The notes beneath the pieces were generated by a model. The model was not told where the DNA came from and searched no databases. It saw only the letters and a program-made list of their open reading frames with translations. A stretch of 64,000 nucleotides of DNA from RHLJ01 sp965601955 (GTDB lineage Bacteria > Bacteroidota > Rhodothermia > Balneolales > Balneolaceae). Below, piece by piece: positions 8,486-16,676 of the stretch. Every line of letters starts with the position of its first letter. Within the stretch, counting starts at the first letter, position 1. A program made the position numbers and the translations under genes. The stretch spans positions 1,860,001 to 1,924,000 of the forward strand of contig OZ271855.1 of the NCBI GenBank assembly GCA_965601955.1. The letters are read 5' to 3'.

Positions 8486-9376
8486 ATGGAATCTCTATTA
8501 AACTTCATTCTCAAATTATTGTTTATCTCAATCTTCGCACTTTTTTTCTCAGTGTTTGAGGTAACTGCTCAAGATAGAATTGAAAACTTTGACCTCACCA
8601 TTCAGGGCAATCAATTTTCAGGTGATGAGGAGGTAGTGATCAAGAATATAAACGGAGAAGTGCTTGTTACCGGCTATGATGGAGACGAGATAATCATTGA
8701 AGGAAGGAAAGAGCTTTGGAAAAAACGAGGTGACATCACCCAGGAAGAAGCTAGTGAATACTACCTCGAAACCCGATCTTATGAAGGAAAATTCTACATC
8801 TATGTAGAAGCTCCCAATGCTTATGTAGAATTCAGAAGAGGGAGGTTAGACTATCACTGGCATTGGGATGACAGAGACTGGAATGATATAAACGCACACT
8901 TCGACCTGGTAATAAAAGTACCGGAAAACCTCGACCTGAAAGCTTCTACCGTGAATAGCGGAGATGTTGTAGTTGAGGAAATGATGAGCAGAGTGAGAGC
9001 CAGTAATGTAAATGGTAGTGTCGTCATCAAAGATGCAAAAGGAGCTGCTGATGCCAGTACAGTAAATGGCGATATAGAAGTTTGGTTCTCTGAAAGCCCA
9101 ACAGAAGATTTAGATTTTCAAACAGTAAATGGAAAAATCGAAGTGTATTCTCCCGAAGATTTGTCCGCAGTAATAACCTTTGAGAGCCTACATGGAGAGT
9201 TATATACCGATTTTGATGACATAAAAAGACTCCCAAACCGATTGAACAAGGAAAGAAAGGGAAACGGGTATCGATATAAAATAAACCAAAGCTCACCCAT
9301 TCAAATTGGAGATGGGGCCATTGAAATGGCTTTTGAGATGGTAAATGGAGATGCCTACATCCGCGTAAGAAAATAA
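8486..9376 (+). CDS. Secreted DUF4097-type beta-helical protein, copy 1
   Basis: About 296 residues from the ATG at 8486, which has a GGAG nine bases upstream; an ATG at 8462 overlapping the previous stop is possible and would add eight residues. A signal peptide (LLFISIFALFFSVFEVTAQ) precedes a domain of short beta repeats with recurring 'N/S-G-D-V/I-x-V/I' steps, for example VNSGDVVVEEMMSR, VNGSVVIKDAKG, VNGDIEVWFSES and VNGKIEVYSPE. This stepwise VNG-D/K-IEV ladder is characteristic of DUF4097 (adhesin-like) proteins found near ECF sigma factors. A Trp/His/Asp-rich insert (DYHWHWDDRDWND) lies near residue 125. Function is unknown; an envelope or surface role is inferred from the signal peptide and operon. 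Confidence 0.8.
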   Translation: MESLLNFILKLLFISIFALFFSVFEVTAQDRIENFDLTIQGNQFSGDEEVVIKNINGEVLVTGYDGDEIIIEGRKELWKKRGDITQEEASEYYLETRSYEGKFYIYVEAPNAYVEFRRGRLDYHWHWDDRDWNDINAHFDLVIKVPENLDLKASTVNSGDVVVEEMMSRVRASNVNGSVVIKDAKGAADASTVNGDIEVWFSESPTEDLDFQTVNGKIEVYSPEDLSAVITFESLHGELYTDFDDIKRLPNRLNKERKGNGYRYKINQSSPIQIGDGAIEMAFEMVNGDAYIRVRK

Positions 9377-9395
9377 CAATACAAAAAAGAAGACC

Positions 9396-10199
9396 ATGAA
9401 AATATCAAAAACTATTATCTACCTGTTCGGCTTTATTATGCTTACTTCAGGTACAGTTTTAGGGCAAAACGACTTAAGCGTACCATTATCTGACCCCGGT
9501 AAACCTGGAAAACTCAGTCTCAATGCAGTGTATGCAGACGATATTGTAGTTAAGGTTCACAACGGAAACGATGTTATTGTAATGTTTGATGGAGAGGATG
9601 ATGACCGTTACGATAACTACAATCGTAATGGCCTCAAAAAAATCTCGACCAGCGGAGTTGGTTTAGAAGTCACCGAAGACAATAACAATGTGCGTATCAA
9701 AACAGCACCTAACAGCCATGATCTGGACTTGGAAGTATGGGTCCCAAAAAACTTCTCCTTAAATCTACAGGTTACACATGGAGATGTAGAAGTCCATGGA
9801 GTAGAGGGAGAACATGAAGTTCGTGCTACTAACGGAGACATTGAGATGTATGACATTGGAGGCTCGGTTGTTGTAAATAGTGTGAATGGAGACATAGAAG
9901 TAAATATGGTTTCCGTTACCCCGAATACTCCCATGTCATTTACAGGCCTAAATGGCGATATCGAAGTGTCATTTCCTGCGAGTACAAAATTCACCGGCAA
10001 AATGAAGACTGACTATGGGGATGTATATACAAATTTCGATATCCAGTTAGACCGTTCTTCAAGTGCTTCGGAAATAAGTAGCGGCGATGGAAAGTATACG
10101 GTAACCATCAATAAATGGATTACAGGTACGGTAAATGGTGGAGGCCCGGAATTTCTTTTCAAAACCCTTCACGGTGATATAGAAATAAGTAAAAATTAG
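9396..10199 (+). CDS. Secreted DUF4097-type beta-helical protein, copy 2
   Basis: 267 residues, a paralogue of the preceding gene with the same plan. The signal peptide ends at about SGTVLGQ. The ladder region contains THGDVEVHGVEGEHEV, TNGDIEMYDIGGSVVV, VNGDIEVNMVSV, LNGDIEVSFPAS and a closing LHGDIEISKN. It is the last gene of the sigma-factor operon: 19 bases separate it from copy 1, and structured intergenic DNA follows. Tandem DUF4097 proteins behind an ECF sigma / anti-sigma pair are a recurring arrangement, but no biochemical role is established. Confidence 0.8.
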   Translation: MKISKTIIYLFGFIMLTSGTVLGQNDLSVPLSDPGKPGKLSLNAVYADDIVVKVHNGNDVIVMFDGEDDDRYDNYNRNGLKKISTSGVGLEVTEDNNNVRIKTAPNSHDLDLEVWVPKNFSLNLQVTHGDVEVHGVEGEHEVRATNGDIEMYDIGGSVVVNSVNGDIEVNMVSVTPNTPMSFTGLNGDIEVSFPASTKFTGKMKTDYGDVYTNFDIQLDRSSSASEISSGDGKYTVTINKWITGTVNGGGPEFLFKTLHGDIEISKN

Positions 10200-10204
10200 T
10201 AAAT

Positions 10205-10299
10205 CGGGGAAACGCTAAGCGGTTCCGACCGTCGAACTTACAAGAAAGATAACCCCGCTAATTTAGTGATTCGACTTTGCGGAAAAGTCGAATCACTGA
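10205..10299 (+). promoter_or_regulatory. Structured leader / hairpins upstream of the first DUF5916 gene
   Basis: CGGGG at 10205-10209 can pair with CCCCG at 10253-10257, enclosing a small CGGT-tccg-ACCG hairpin (10220-10231). Just downstream is a perfect 14-bp stem: 10265-10278 pairs with 10284-10297 around a five-base loop, extendable by further A-T pairs. No T-run follows, so it is not a normal terminator. GTCGAA occurs at 10231-10236 and again inside the long stem at 10287-10292, so TTCGAC at 10271-10276 could pair with either, which would allow two exclusive structures. The end is 25 bases upstream of the next ATG. A leader or processing element is possible; no known riboswitch class is recognised. 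Confidence 0.45.
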
Positions 10300-10323
10300 A
10301 GCTAGCCTAGCCAACTCTATACA

Positions 10324-13110
10324 ATGAAAAAATCAACTACCCTGCTATTGCTGTGCTTATGCTTCGGAGGTACCACACTAGCCCAAAACTTTGCCCCAAA
10401 AGAACGGGCGGTAACCAATTTGGCAAATCCAACAGGAGAAATGGATTATCGGTTTGGATCAGAAGATGCTCCTACAATGGACGCTATTCGAATTACAAGT
10501 GGAATTATCTTATTGGATGGTTTACTGGATGAAAATGCATGGAGAAATGCCCCAGTTGCCACTGGTTTCACTCAGCGCTTCCCGGTTGATGGAGGTACTC
10601 CTTCTCAGCGCACTGAAGCTCAGATTTTATACACCGATAAGTACATTTACGTTGGAATCATGGCTTATGAAACGGCTATTGATTCTGCTAACAGTCCTTT
10701 ATTCAGAAGAGATGGTAGCGAGACCAGTGACTGGGTATATGTGAGTTTTGATAGTTACAATGACAAGAGAACAGCATTTACTTTTGCTGTAAACCCAAGA
10801 GGTGTTCAGAAAGACATTCTCTATTTTGATGATAATAGTGAAGATGTTTTATGGGATGCAGTTTGGGAAGCTGAAGCAGTTACACATGCAAATGGTTGGT
10901 CTGTTGAGATGAAAATCCCCTTATCTCAGTTGAGATTTAGTTCAAAGACAGTTGAGCAGAGTTGGGGAGTAAATTTCCAGCGTCGTGTAGCCCGGCATAA
11001 TGAGTTCAACTACTGGGCACCTACTTCTCAAACAGAAGCAGGAGCAGTTTCTCTATTTGGGAGATTAAATGGAATTACGAATTTAAAGGAGCCCAGAAGG
11101 CTTGAAGTCGCTCCCTATGTTTCTTCAAAATTAACAAGAGAACCCGAACAAGATCCTAACGATCCTTATTTTGAGGATAACGATGTTGAATTTGGGTTAG
11201 GAGGGGACGTTAAATATGGGTTGACATCAGACCTAACGTTGACTGCTACAATCAATCCTGATTTTGGTCAGGTTGAAGCCGATCCATCAACAATAAACTT
11301 ATCTCAGTTTGAGATCTTCTTCTCAGAACGAAGGCCATTTTTCCTTGAAGGAAGTGACATTTTTAGATTTGGACGAACCAGGACGTATAATACAGCCGGG
11401 AACCCAAATACATTTTATTCAAGAAGGATAGGGCGTTCTCCTCAGGGCTCTTTGGGAAGATTTAATTCATTTAGAGGTGGGTCAGTCTTCGCCTCCGATA
11501 GTGTTACATCTTCCTATCAAAATATTCCTGATCAAACTAACATAGCCGCAGCTGCGAAAATAAGTGGTAAAACAAAATCGGGTTGGTCAATAGGAATTCT
11601 AAATGCTTACACATTAGAAGAAACAGCTGATTTCACAGTAAACCAGGGAAATATTCTGGGGCAGACAACCGGTTCATATGCCGTTGAACCCGCTACCAAT
11701 TATTTGGTTGCCCGAGTCAAAAAAGACATTAATGAGGGCAATACTGTTGCTGGTGGTTTCCTGAGTGCGGTAAATCGAAACATCGATGGAACGTATTTTG
11801 ATAACTATCTGAGAAACTCAGCTTATGTAACAGGTGCCGACTTTGAGCATAACTGGAATGACAGGGAGTATGTAGTAAGTGGAACTTTTTCAGTTAGCCA
11901 GATTAATGGATCAGCCGAAACTATTACGAGAGCTCAGTTAGCCCCTCAACGCTACTATCAACGTGCTGACTCTGATGAACTCAGTGTAGATGACACAAAA
12001 ACCAGCCTTGAAGGTTTTGCTACCGAATTGAGCTTAAGAAAATCATCTGGAGACCATTTTACAGGATCGGTAACCTACTCTGAAGTAAGCCCTGGTTATG
12101 AAACCAATGATTTAGGATTCCAGAACCGCGCAGATTATCGTGCAGTAGCGCTGGCTTTCCAATATCAGGAAACTTCTCCCAAAAAAGTGCAATACTGGGA
12201 AATGTGGAGTTATCACTTACATGGCTGGAACTATGATGGTGATCGAATTTGGCAGAACTATAACATAGGTGGGTTCACCAGGTTCCAAAATCAGTGGTAC
12301 CTAAATGCCAACATTAATACTTCTTTTGGTAGAATTTCTGATCGTCTGACAAGAGGTGGGCCTATTATGAAGTATAACGATGATTTGAACTTCAACTTCA
12401 ATATGGGTACCGATAGAGCGAAAAAATTCTTTATGTACACTGGTCAATTCCACCGCAGGGATATCGAGAATGAATATGATGATTACTATTGGTTTGGCAT
12501 AACCTATCAACCAACAACATTTATCCAGATCACTGTTGAGCCCGAAGTGGGATTTGAACTTGATGAAGATCAGTATGTGTCAACCATCGAGCGAAATAGC
12601 ACAGATCCTGATGCCAACCAAACCTTTGGCAACAGGTACATCTTTGCAGATTCAAGAAGTACAAGAATTTCTACTGAGTTTCGTGTTAACTGGACATTCA
12701 ACCCTAAGATGAGTCTACAGACATTTGTTCGTCCGTTTATTGCTTCATCCCGTTTCTCTAACTTTGGTGAGTTCAACAATCCAGGAGGCTTCGGCTTTGA
12801 TCGATATGGAGTGGATGAGGGAGACCTTTCGACTGATGGCAACGGCAATTTTGATGTGGATATAGATAGAAATGGAGATAATGATTTCAGCTTTAGTCGT
12901 CCAGATTTCACTTTCCGTTCTTTGCAAGGTAATGCAGTATTTCGCTGGGAATACAAACCTGGTTCTACCTTCTTCCTAGTTTGGCAGCAACAACGCGATG
13001 GAGGAATAAGTGACGGAGAATTCAATTTTAGCAGAGACTTTGTTGATATATTCAATCCCGATCCAATTAATGTTTTCTTAGTTAAGTTTAGTTATTGGTT
13101 TGGCAGCTAA
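10324..13110 (+). CDS. DUF5916 outer-membrane protein with CBM9-like N-domain, copy 1
   Basis: 928 residues. The signal peptide (LLLLCLCFGGTTLAQ) is followed at about 55-250 by a CBM9-like beta-sandwich domain: ILLDGLLDENAWRNAPVA, ILYTDKYIYVGIMAYE, GWSVEMKIPLSQLRF. The remainder is a DUF5916 region with alternating hydrophobic beta strands, including the family hallmark INPDFGQVEADPSTINL and FFSERRPFFLEGSDIFRFG. It ends in VFLVKFSYWFGS, an aromatic last strand as in outer-membrane beta-barrels. This family is common in Bacteroidetes-like bacteria and is often annotated as carbohydrate binding, but its substrate is unknown. A clear intrinsic terminator follows. Confidence 0.88.
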   Translation: MKKSTTLLLLCLCFGGTTLAQNFAPKERAVTNLANPTGEMDYRFGSEDAPTMDAIRITSGIILLDGLLDENAWRNAPVATGFTQRFPVDGGTPSQRTEAQILYTDKYIYVGIMAYETAIDSANSPLFRRDGSETSDWVYVSFDSYNDKRTAFTFAVNPRGVQKDILYFDDNSEDVLWDAVWEAEAVTHANGWSVEMKIPLSQLRFSSKTVEQSWGVNFQRRVARHNEFNYWAPTSQTEAGAVSLFGRLNGITNLKEPRRLEVAPYVSSKLTREPEQDPNDPYFEDNDVEFGLGGDVKYGLTSDLTLTATINPDFGQVEADPSTINLSQFEIFFSERRPFFLEGSDIFRFGRTRTYNTAGNPNTFYSRRIGRSPQGSLGRFNSFRGGSVFASDSVTSSYQNIPDQTNIAAAAKISGKTKSGWSIGILNAYTLEETADFTVNQGNILGQTTGSYAVEPATNYLVARVKKDINEGNTVAGGFLSAVNRNIDGTYFDNYLRNSAYVTGADFEHNWNDREYVVSGTFSVSQINGSAETITRAQLAPQRYYQRADSDELSVDDTKTSLEGFATELSLRKSSGDHFTGSVTYSEVSPGYETNDLGFQNRADYRAVALAFQYQETSPKKVQYWEMWSYHLHGWNYDGDRIWQNYNIGGFTRFQNQWYLNANINTSFGRISDRLTRGGPIMKYNDDLNFNFNMGTDRAKKFFMYTGQFHRRDIENEYDDYYWFGITYQPTTFIQITVEPEVGFELDEDQYVSTIERNSTDPDANQTFGNRYIFADSRSTRISTEFRVNWTFNPKMSLQTFVRPFIASSRFSNFGEFNNPGGFGFDRYGVDEGDLSTDGNGNFDVDIDRNGDNDFSFSRPDFTFRSLQGNAVFRWEYKPGSTFFLVWQQQRDGGISDGEFNFSRDFVDIFNPDPINVFLVKFSYWFGS

Positions 13111-13130
13111 TGAAAACAACACTTTGATCA

Positions 13131-13160
13131 AAAGGGGATGCATTGCACCCCTTTTTTTTA
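13131..13160 (+). terminator. Intrinsic terminator after first DUF5916 gene
   Basis: AAAGGGG at 13131-13137 pairs with CCCCTTT across a short loop in which TGC/GCA can also pair, and the stem runs straight into a run of eight T (13152-13159). It separates the first DUF5916 gene from its paralogue. Confidence 0.88.
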
Positions 13161-13266
13161 TTTGTAACACCAGCTGTTTATACTTCTCTTAAGTTCAATT
13201 AGGGCATCTTTCCCTCTTAGTACGTTGGGGCTCTCAAAGTAAATGTGATAACAGCGATAGGTTTTT

Positions 13267-15855
13267 ATGAGAAACACTTTATGTGTTTGGCTATGTGCGT
13301 TGGTAGTAATTCTGGCTTTAATTTCACCTGCACTCCTGGCTCAAAACTCGGCCAATAAACCATCTATTGAGGCGGTAAGAGTAACCTCCGACTCTGAAAT
13401 CAAAGTAGATGGAGTACTGGATGAAACTATCTGGACTAACGCACTCCCAGCGACGAATTTTACCCAAAACTTTCCGGATGATGGGGGAGAACCGAGTCAA
13501 AGAACAGAAGTAAGGGTGCTCTATTCAGATCAATATCTGTATGTAGGAGCGTATAATTTTGATTCATCCCCAGACTCTATAGCAGCAACATTGTTTAGAA
13601 GAGATGGAGATGAGCTAAGTGACTGGATATTTGTAAGTATCGACAGTTATAATGACAACTTAACTGCTTTTACCTTTGGTGTGAACCCAGTTGGGGTGCA
13701 AAAGGATGTGATGCAGTTTAATGACATCGAAGAAGATGTGCTGTGGGATGCCGTTTGGGAAGCTGAAACAACTATTGTCTCTGATGGCTGGGTAGCAGAG
13801 TTTCGAATCCCGTTATCTCAACTTAGATTTACTTCATCTAAAAGCGAACAGAATTGGGGGATTAACTTCGAACGGCAAATCGCTCGACACGATGAATACA
13901 ATTTTTGGTCCAGGATTCCCAGGGAAGAATATGGAGAAGTTTCCTGGTATGGTGATTTAGAAGGAGTGATGGATTTAGTACGTCCTATGCGCCTTGAAGC
14001 GTTGCCATATGTCTCAACCGAACTTACGCGAGAACCTGATCTAAATAATGGTGATCCATTTTTTGAAGAGAATGACCTTGGATTCAAAATTGGTGGAGAT
14101 TTTAAATACGGAATAACTTCAGATTTTACCCTTACCGGAACAATAAACCCGGATTTTGGGCAAGTAGAAGCCGATCCGGCAACTATTAATCTTACCAATT
14201 TCGAAATCTTTTTTGATGAGCAACGTCCTTTTTTCCTTGAGGGTAATGACATTTTCTCTTTTGGAAGAACGGCTTCACAAAACACGTTTAGTACCCATTT
14301 TAACTTTTATAGTAGAAGAATAGGAAAAACCCCATTTGGTCAAACCTTCCTGGCCGGTGTTACCGCAGATTTTGAAGATCGGCCACAAGAGACCACCATA
14401 GCCGGGGCAGTAAAAGTGAGTGGAAAAACAGATAAAGGATTATCCATCGGTTTTTTGGATGCATATACCCTTGAAGAAAATGCCGATTATTTTTTCTCAG
14501 GAGATCAGTCACGAGGTGAATACCAGGTTGAACCCGCTACAAATTTTATGGTTACCAGGGTAAGACAGGATCTGAAAGGAGGGAATATTCAGCTAGGAGG
14601 TTTTGCCAGTGCAGTAAATCGATCTTTTAGTAATTCATACCTGGAAAATTACCTTCATAAGTCGGCGTATCAAGTTGGGTTAGATGGGCAATATTTTTGG
14701 GCAAATCGTAATTGGGGAGCCAGTGGCGTTTTTGCTGCAAGTCAGGTGAATGGTACCCGTGAGGCTATCTTACAAACCCAGACAACCTCAGCCAGGTACT
14801 ATAACAGGGTAGATTCAGACAAGCTGTCAGTCGATCCGTCGAAGACAAAGCTTGATGGGTATTATGGAGAGTTTAGCATCGGCAAATATGGTGGTTCAGG
14901 CTTATTGTATTCAGCTACCTACTCTGAAATGAGTCCCGGCTATGAAGTGAATGATATTGGTTTTCTTGAACGAGCCGACTATAGGTCTCCACATTTCTAT
15001 GCCGAATACTTAAATCTGAATTCCGATTTATTCCGTTTCTACCTGCTTTGGGGCTTTGGAGGTTATGCCTGGAATTTTGATGGGGATATGATCATGAATT
15101 TTTATTCAGCGGGTGCTTATTTTCAATTGAATAATTTGTGGAGCATAATAGGTACAGCCGGATTTACGGGAAAATTCTATAATGATAGAATTACGAGGGG
15201 AGGGCCTTTAATGAGGCGGCCAAAGGACTGGAATACTAGTCTTGAATTAAGATCCAACCAAACGAAAGCGCTATATGCCACCCTAGGAAACAGGTATCGG
15301 AGAGATGCCTCAGGAGAGTATACCACTACGCTTTATGCTTCATTGAATTATCGCCCAACGAGTTATATTCAGTTGCAATTTTCTCCTACCTATATAAAAG
15401 AGAAAAATACAGATCAGTTTCATAGTATCGATAATTATGATGCCGATATTGCTGATGAATATCTATTCTCAGATGCATTTTTGGATATTTTTTATACTGA
15501 AATAAGGATAGACTGGACGTTCACATCAAAGCTAAGCCTTCAAACCTTTACACGTCCATTGCTTTACACAGCCGATTTCAAAAACTTCAAATATTTTGAA
15601 GAGCGTAAGACCTACAACTTCGTTTATCTTGGAGAGACAGAAACGGCGGACTTCAATTATAAAGCTCTTCAGGGAAATGCGGTACTAAGATGGGAATATC
15701 GTCCGGGTTCTACCTTTTACTTAGTCTGGCAACAAGAAAGAGAGGGATTTGTTAATAATGACATTTTTGACCTTTTCGGGGGAACTCGTGACATTTTTGA
15801 CAATAAACCCACTAACATTTTCCTTTTGAAGTTTAGTTACTGGTTTGGTTCATAG
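13267..15855 (+). CDS. DUF5916 outer-membrane protein with CBM9-like N-domain, copy 2
   Basis: 862 residues, clearly paralogous to the gene before it along its whole length. It has a signal peptide (VVILALISPALLAQ), a CBM9-like domain (IKVDGVLDETIWTNALPA, LFRRDGDELSDWIFVSID, GWVAEFRIPLSQLRF), the hallmark INPDFGQVEADPATINL and FFDEQRPFFLEGNDIFSFG, and the identical ending FSYWFGS. It is about 65 residues shorter, mainly lacking the acidic Asp/Asn-rich loop near the C-terminus of copy 1 (DGNGNFDVDIDRNGDND). It has its own promoter region after a terminator. A role at the outer membrane is inferred from the signal peptide and predicted barrel. Confidence 0.88.
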   Translation: MRNTLCVWLCALVVILALISPALLAQNSANKPSIEAVRVTSDSEIKVDGVLDETIWTNALPATNFTQNFPDDGGEPSQRTEVRVLYSDQYLYVGAYNFDSSPDSIAATLFRRDGDELSDWIFVSIDSYNDNLTAFTFGVNPVGVQKDVMQFNDIEEDVLWDAVWEAETTIVSDGWVAEFRIPLSQLRFTSSKSEQNWGINFERQIARHDEYNFWSRIPREEYGEVSWYGDLEGVMDLVRPMRLEALPYVSTELTREPDLNNGDPFFEENDLGFKIGGDFKYGITSDFTLTGTINPDFGQVEADPATINLTNFEIFFDEQRPFFLEGNDIFSFGRTASQNTFSTHFNFYSRRIGKTPFGQTFLAGVTADFEDRPQETTIAGAVKVSGKTDKGLSIGFLDAYTLEENADYFFSGDQSRGEYQVEPATNFMVTRVRQDLKGGNIQLGGFASAVNRSFSNSYLENYLHKSAYQVGLDGQYFWANRNWGASGVFAASQVNGTREAILQTQTTSARYYNRVDSDKLSVDPSKTKLDGYYGEFSIGKYGGSGLLYSATYSEMSPGYEVNDIGFLERADYRSPHFYAEYLNLNSDLFRFYLLWGFGGYAWNFDGDMIMNFYSAGAYFQLNNLWSIIGTAGFTGKFYNDRITRGGPLMRRPKDWNTSLELRSNQTKALYATLGNRYRRDASGEYTTTLYASLNYRPTSYIQLQFSPTYIKEKNTDQFHSIDNYDADIADEYLFSDAFLDIFYTEIRIDWTFTSKLSLQTFTRPLLYTADFKNFKYFEERKTYNFVYLGETETADFNYKALQGNAVLRWEYRPGSTFYLVWQQEREGFVNNDIFDLFGGTRDIFDNKPTNIFLLKFSYWFGS

Positions 15856-15932
15856 TTTGGCATTTGAATTGCACTAGTATTAATCCGGTTCATTATCTTC
15901 CGGAGTAAAAAAGAAATTCAAAATTATTCATT

Positions 15933-16625
15933 ATGCATACTCAACTCACTGCCGACCAAGTGCAGAGCATACAGGCTTCATTTATGAACAAAGTTTACGC
16001 CTGGATGTGTTTGGCCCTCGCTTTAACAGGATTTGTCGCTCTAAGAACGGTTTCATCAGAAGCCATGATCAATTTAATTTTTGGTACTCCTGGCGTGCTC
16101 TTTGGATTAATCATCGCCGAATTGGCCATTGTATTTGGGATGGTTTCTATTATTAACCGGATCTCTTCGAATATGGCAATAGGCCTGTTTATGTTGTATT
16201 CGGCGTTAAATGGGCTCACTCTTTCGGCTCTGTTACTGGTATATACTCAAGCCTCAGTTGCCTCTACCTTTTTCATTACCGCAGGTACTTTTGGAGTAAT
16301 GAGTGCCTATGGTTTTTTTACGAAAAGAGATCTTACATCGTGGGGAAATCTGCTTTTTATGGCATTGATTGGGCTGATTATTGCGAGCATCGTAAATGTA
16401 ATCTGGTTTAATTCAGCAATGTACTGGATCATTACCTACGCAGGTGTTTTGATCTTTGTAGGGTTAACCGCTTACGATACCCAAAAGCTTAAGCGCCTTA
16501 GCCTGGAAGTTGATATTGAAAGCGAGGAAGGCAGAAAGGGAGCCATAATGGGAGCACTAGCCTTGTATCTCGATTTCATTAACCTGTTTATTTTCCTTCT
16601 TCGAATTTTTGGGCAAAGGAGATAA
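15933..16625 (+). CDS. Bax inhibitor-1/YccA family membrane protein
   Basis: 230 residues with seven hydrophobic segments spaced as in the BI-1/YccA (UPF0005) family. The start, QASFMNKVYAWMCLALALTG, and the last cytoplasmic segment, GLTAYDTQKLKRL followed by GALALYLDFINLFIFLLRIFG, match the family signature, including the conserved aspartates associated with pH-dependent ion leak in characterised homologues. Its role in bacteria is poorly defined; YccA of E. coli interacts with FtsH. It ends at a strong terminator shared with the convergent glucosidase gene. Confidence 0.93.
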   Translation: MHTQLTADQVQSIQASFMNKVYAWMCLALALTGFVALRTVSSEAMINLIFGTPGVLFGLIIAELAIVFGMVSIINRISSNMAIGLFMLYSALNGLTLSALLLVYTQASVASTFFITAGTFGVMSAYGFFTKRDLTSWGNLLFMALIGLIIASIVNVIWFNSAMYWIITYAGVLIFVGLTAYDTQKLKRLSLEVDIESEEGRKGAIMGALALYLDFINLFIFLLRIFGQRR

Positions 16626-16645
16626 GAGATACACTAATCGAAATT

Positions 16646-16676
16646 AAAGCAGCTCATTAGTGAGCTGCTTTTTTTA
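16646..16676 (+). terminator. Intrinsic terminator between convergent genes
   Basis: Perfect 11-bp stem AAAGCAGCTCA / TGAGCTGCTTT (16646-16656 with 16661-16671), four-base loop, followed by T residues to 16675. The plus strand has the better T-run; three A residues at the left edge give only weak use on the minus strand. It overlaps the stop codon of the glucosidase gene at 16674. Confidence 0.92.

Noticed and set aside
12570..13055. Minus-strand ORF of 161 codons inside the first DUF5916 gene
   Set aside because: Basic, Ser/Pro-rich shadow of the opposite strand; the plus-strand frame is a well-supported outer-membrane protein.
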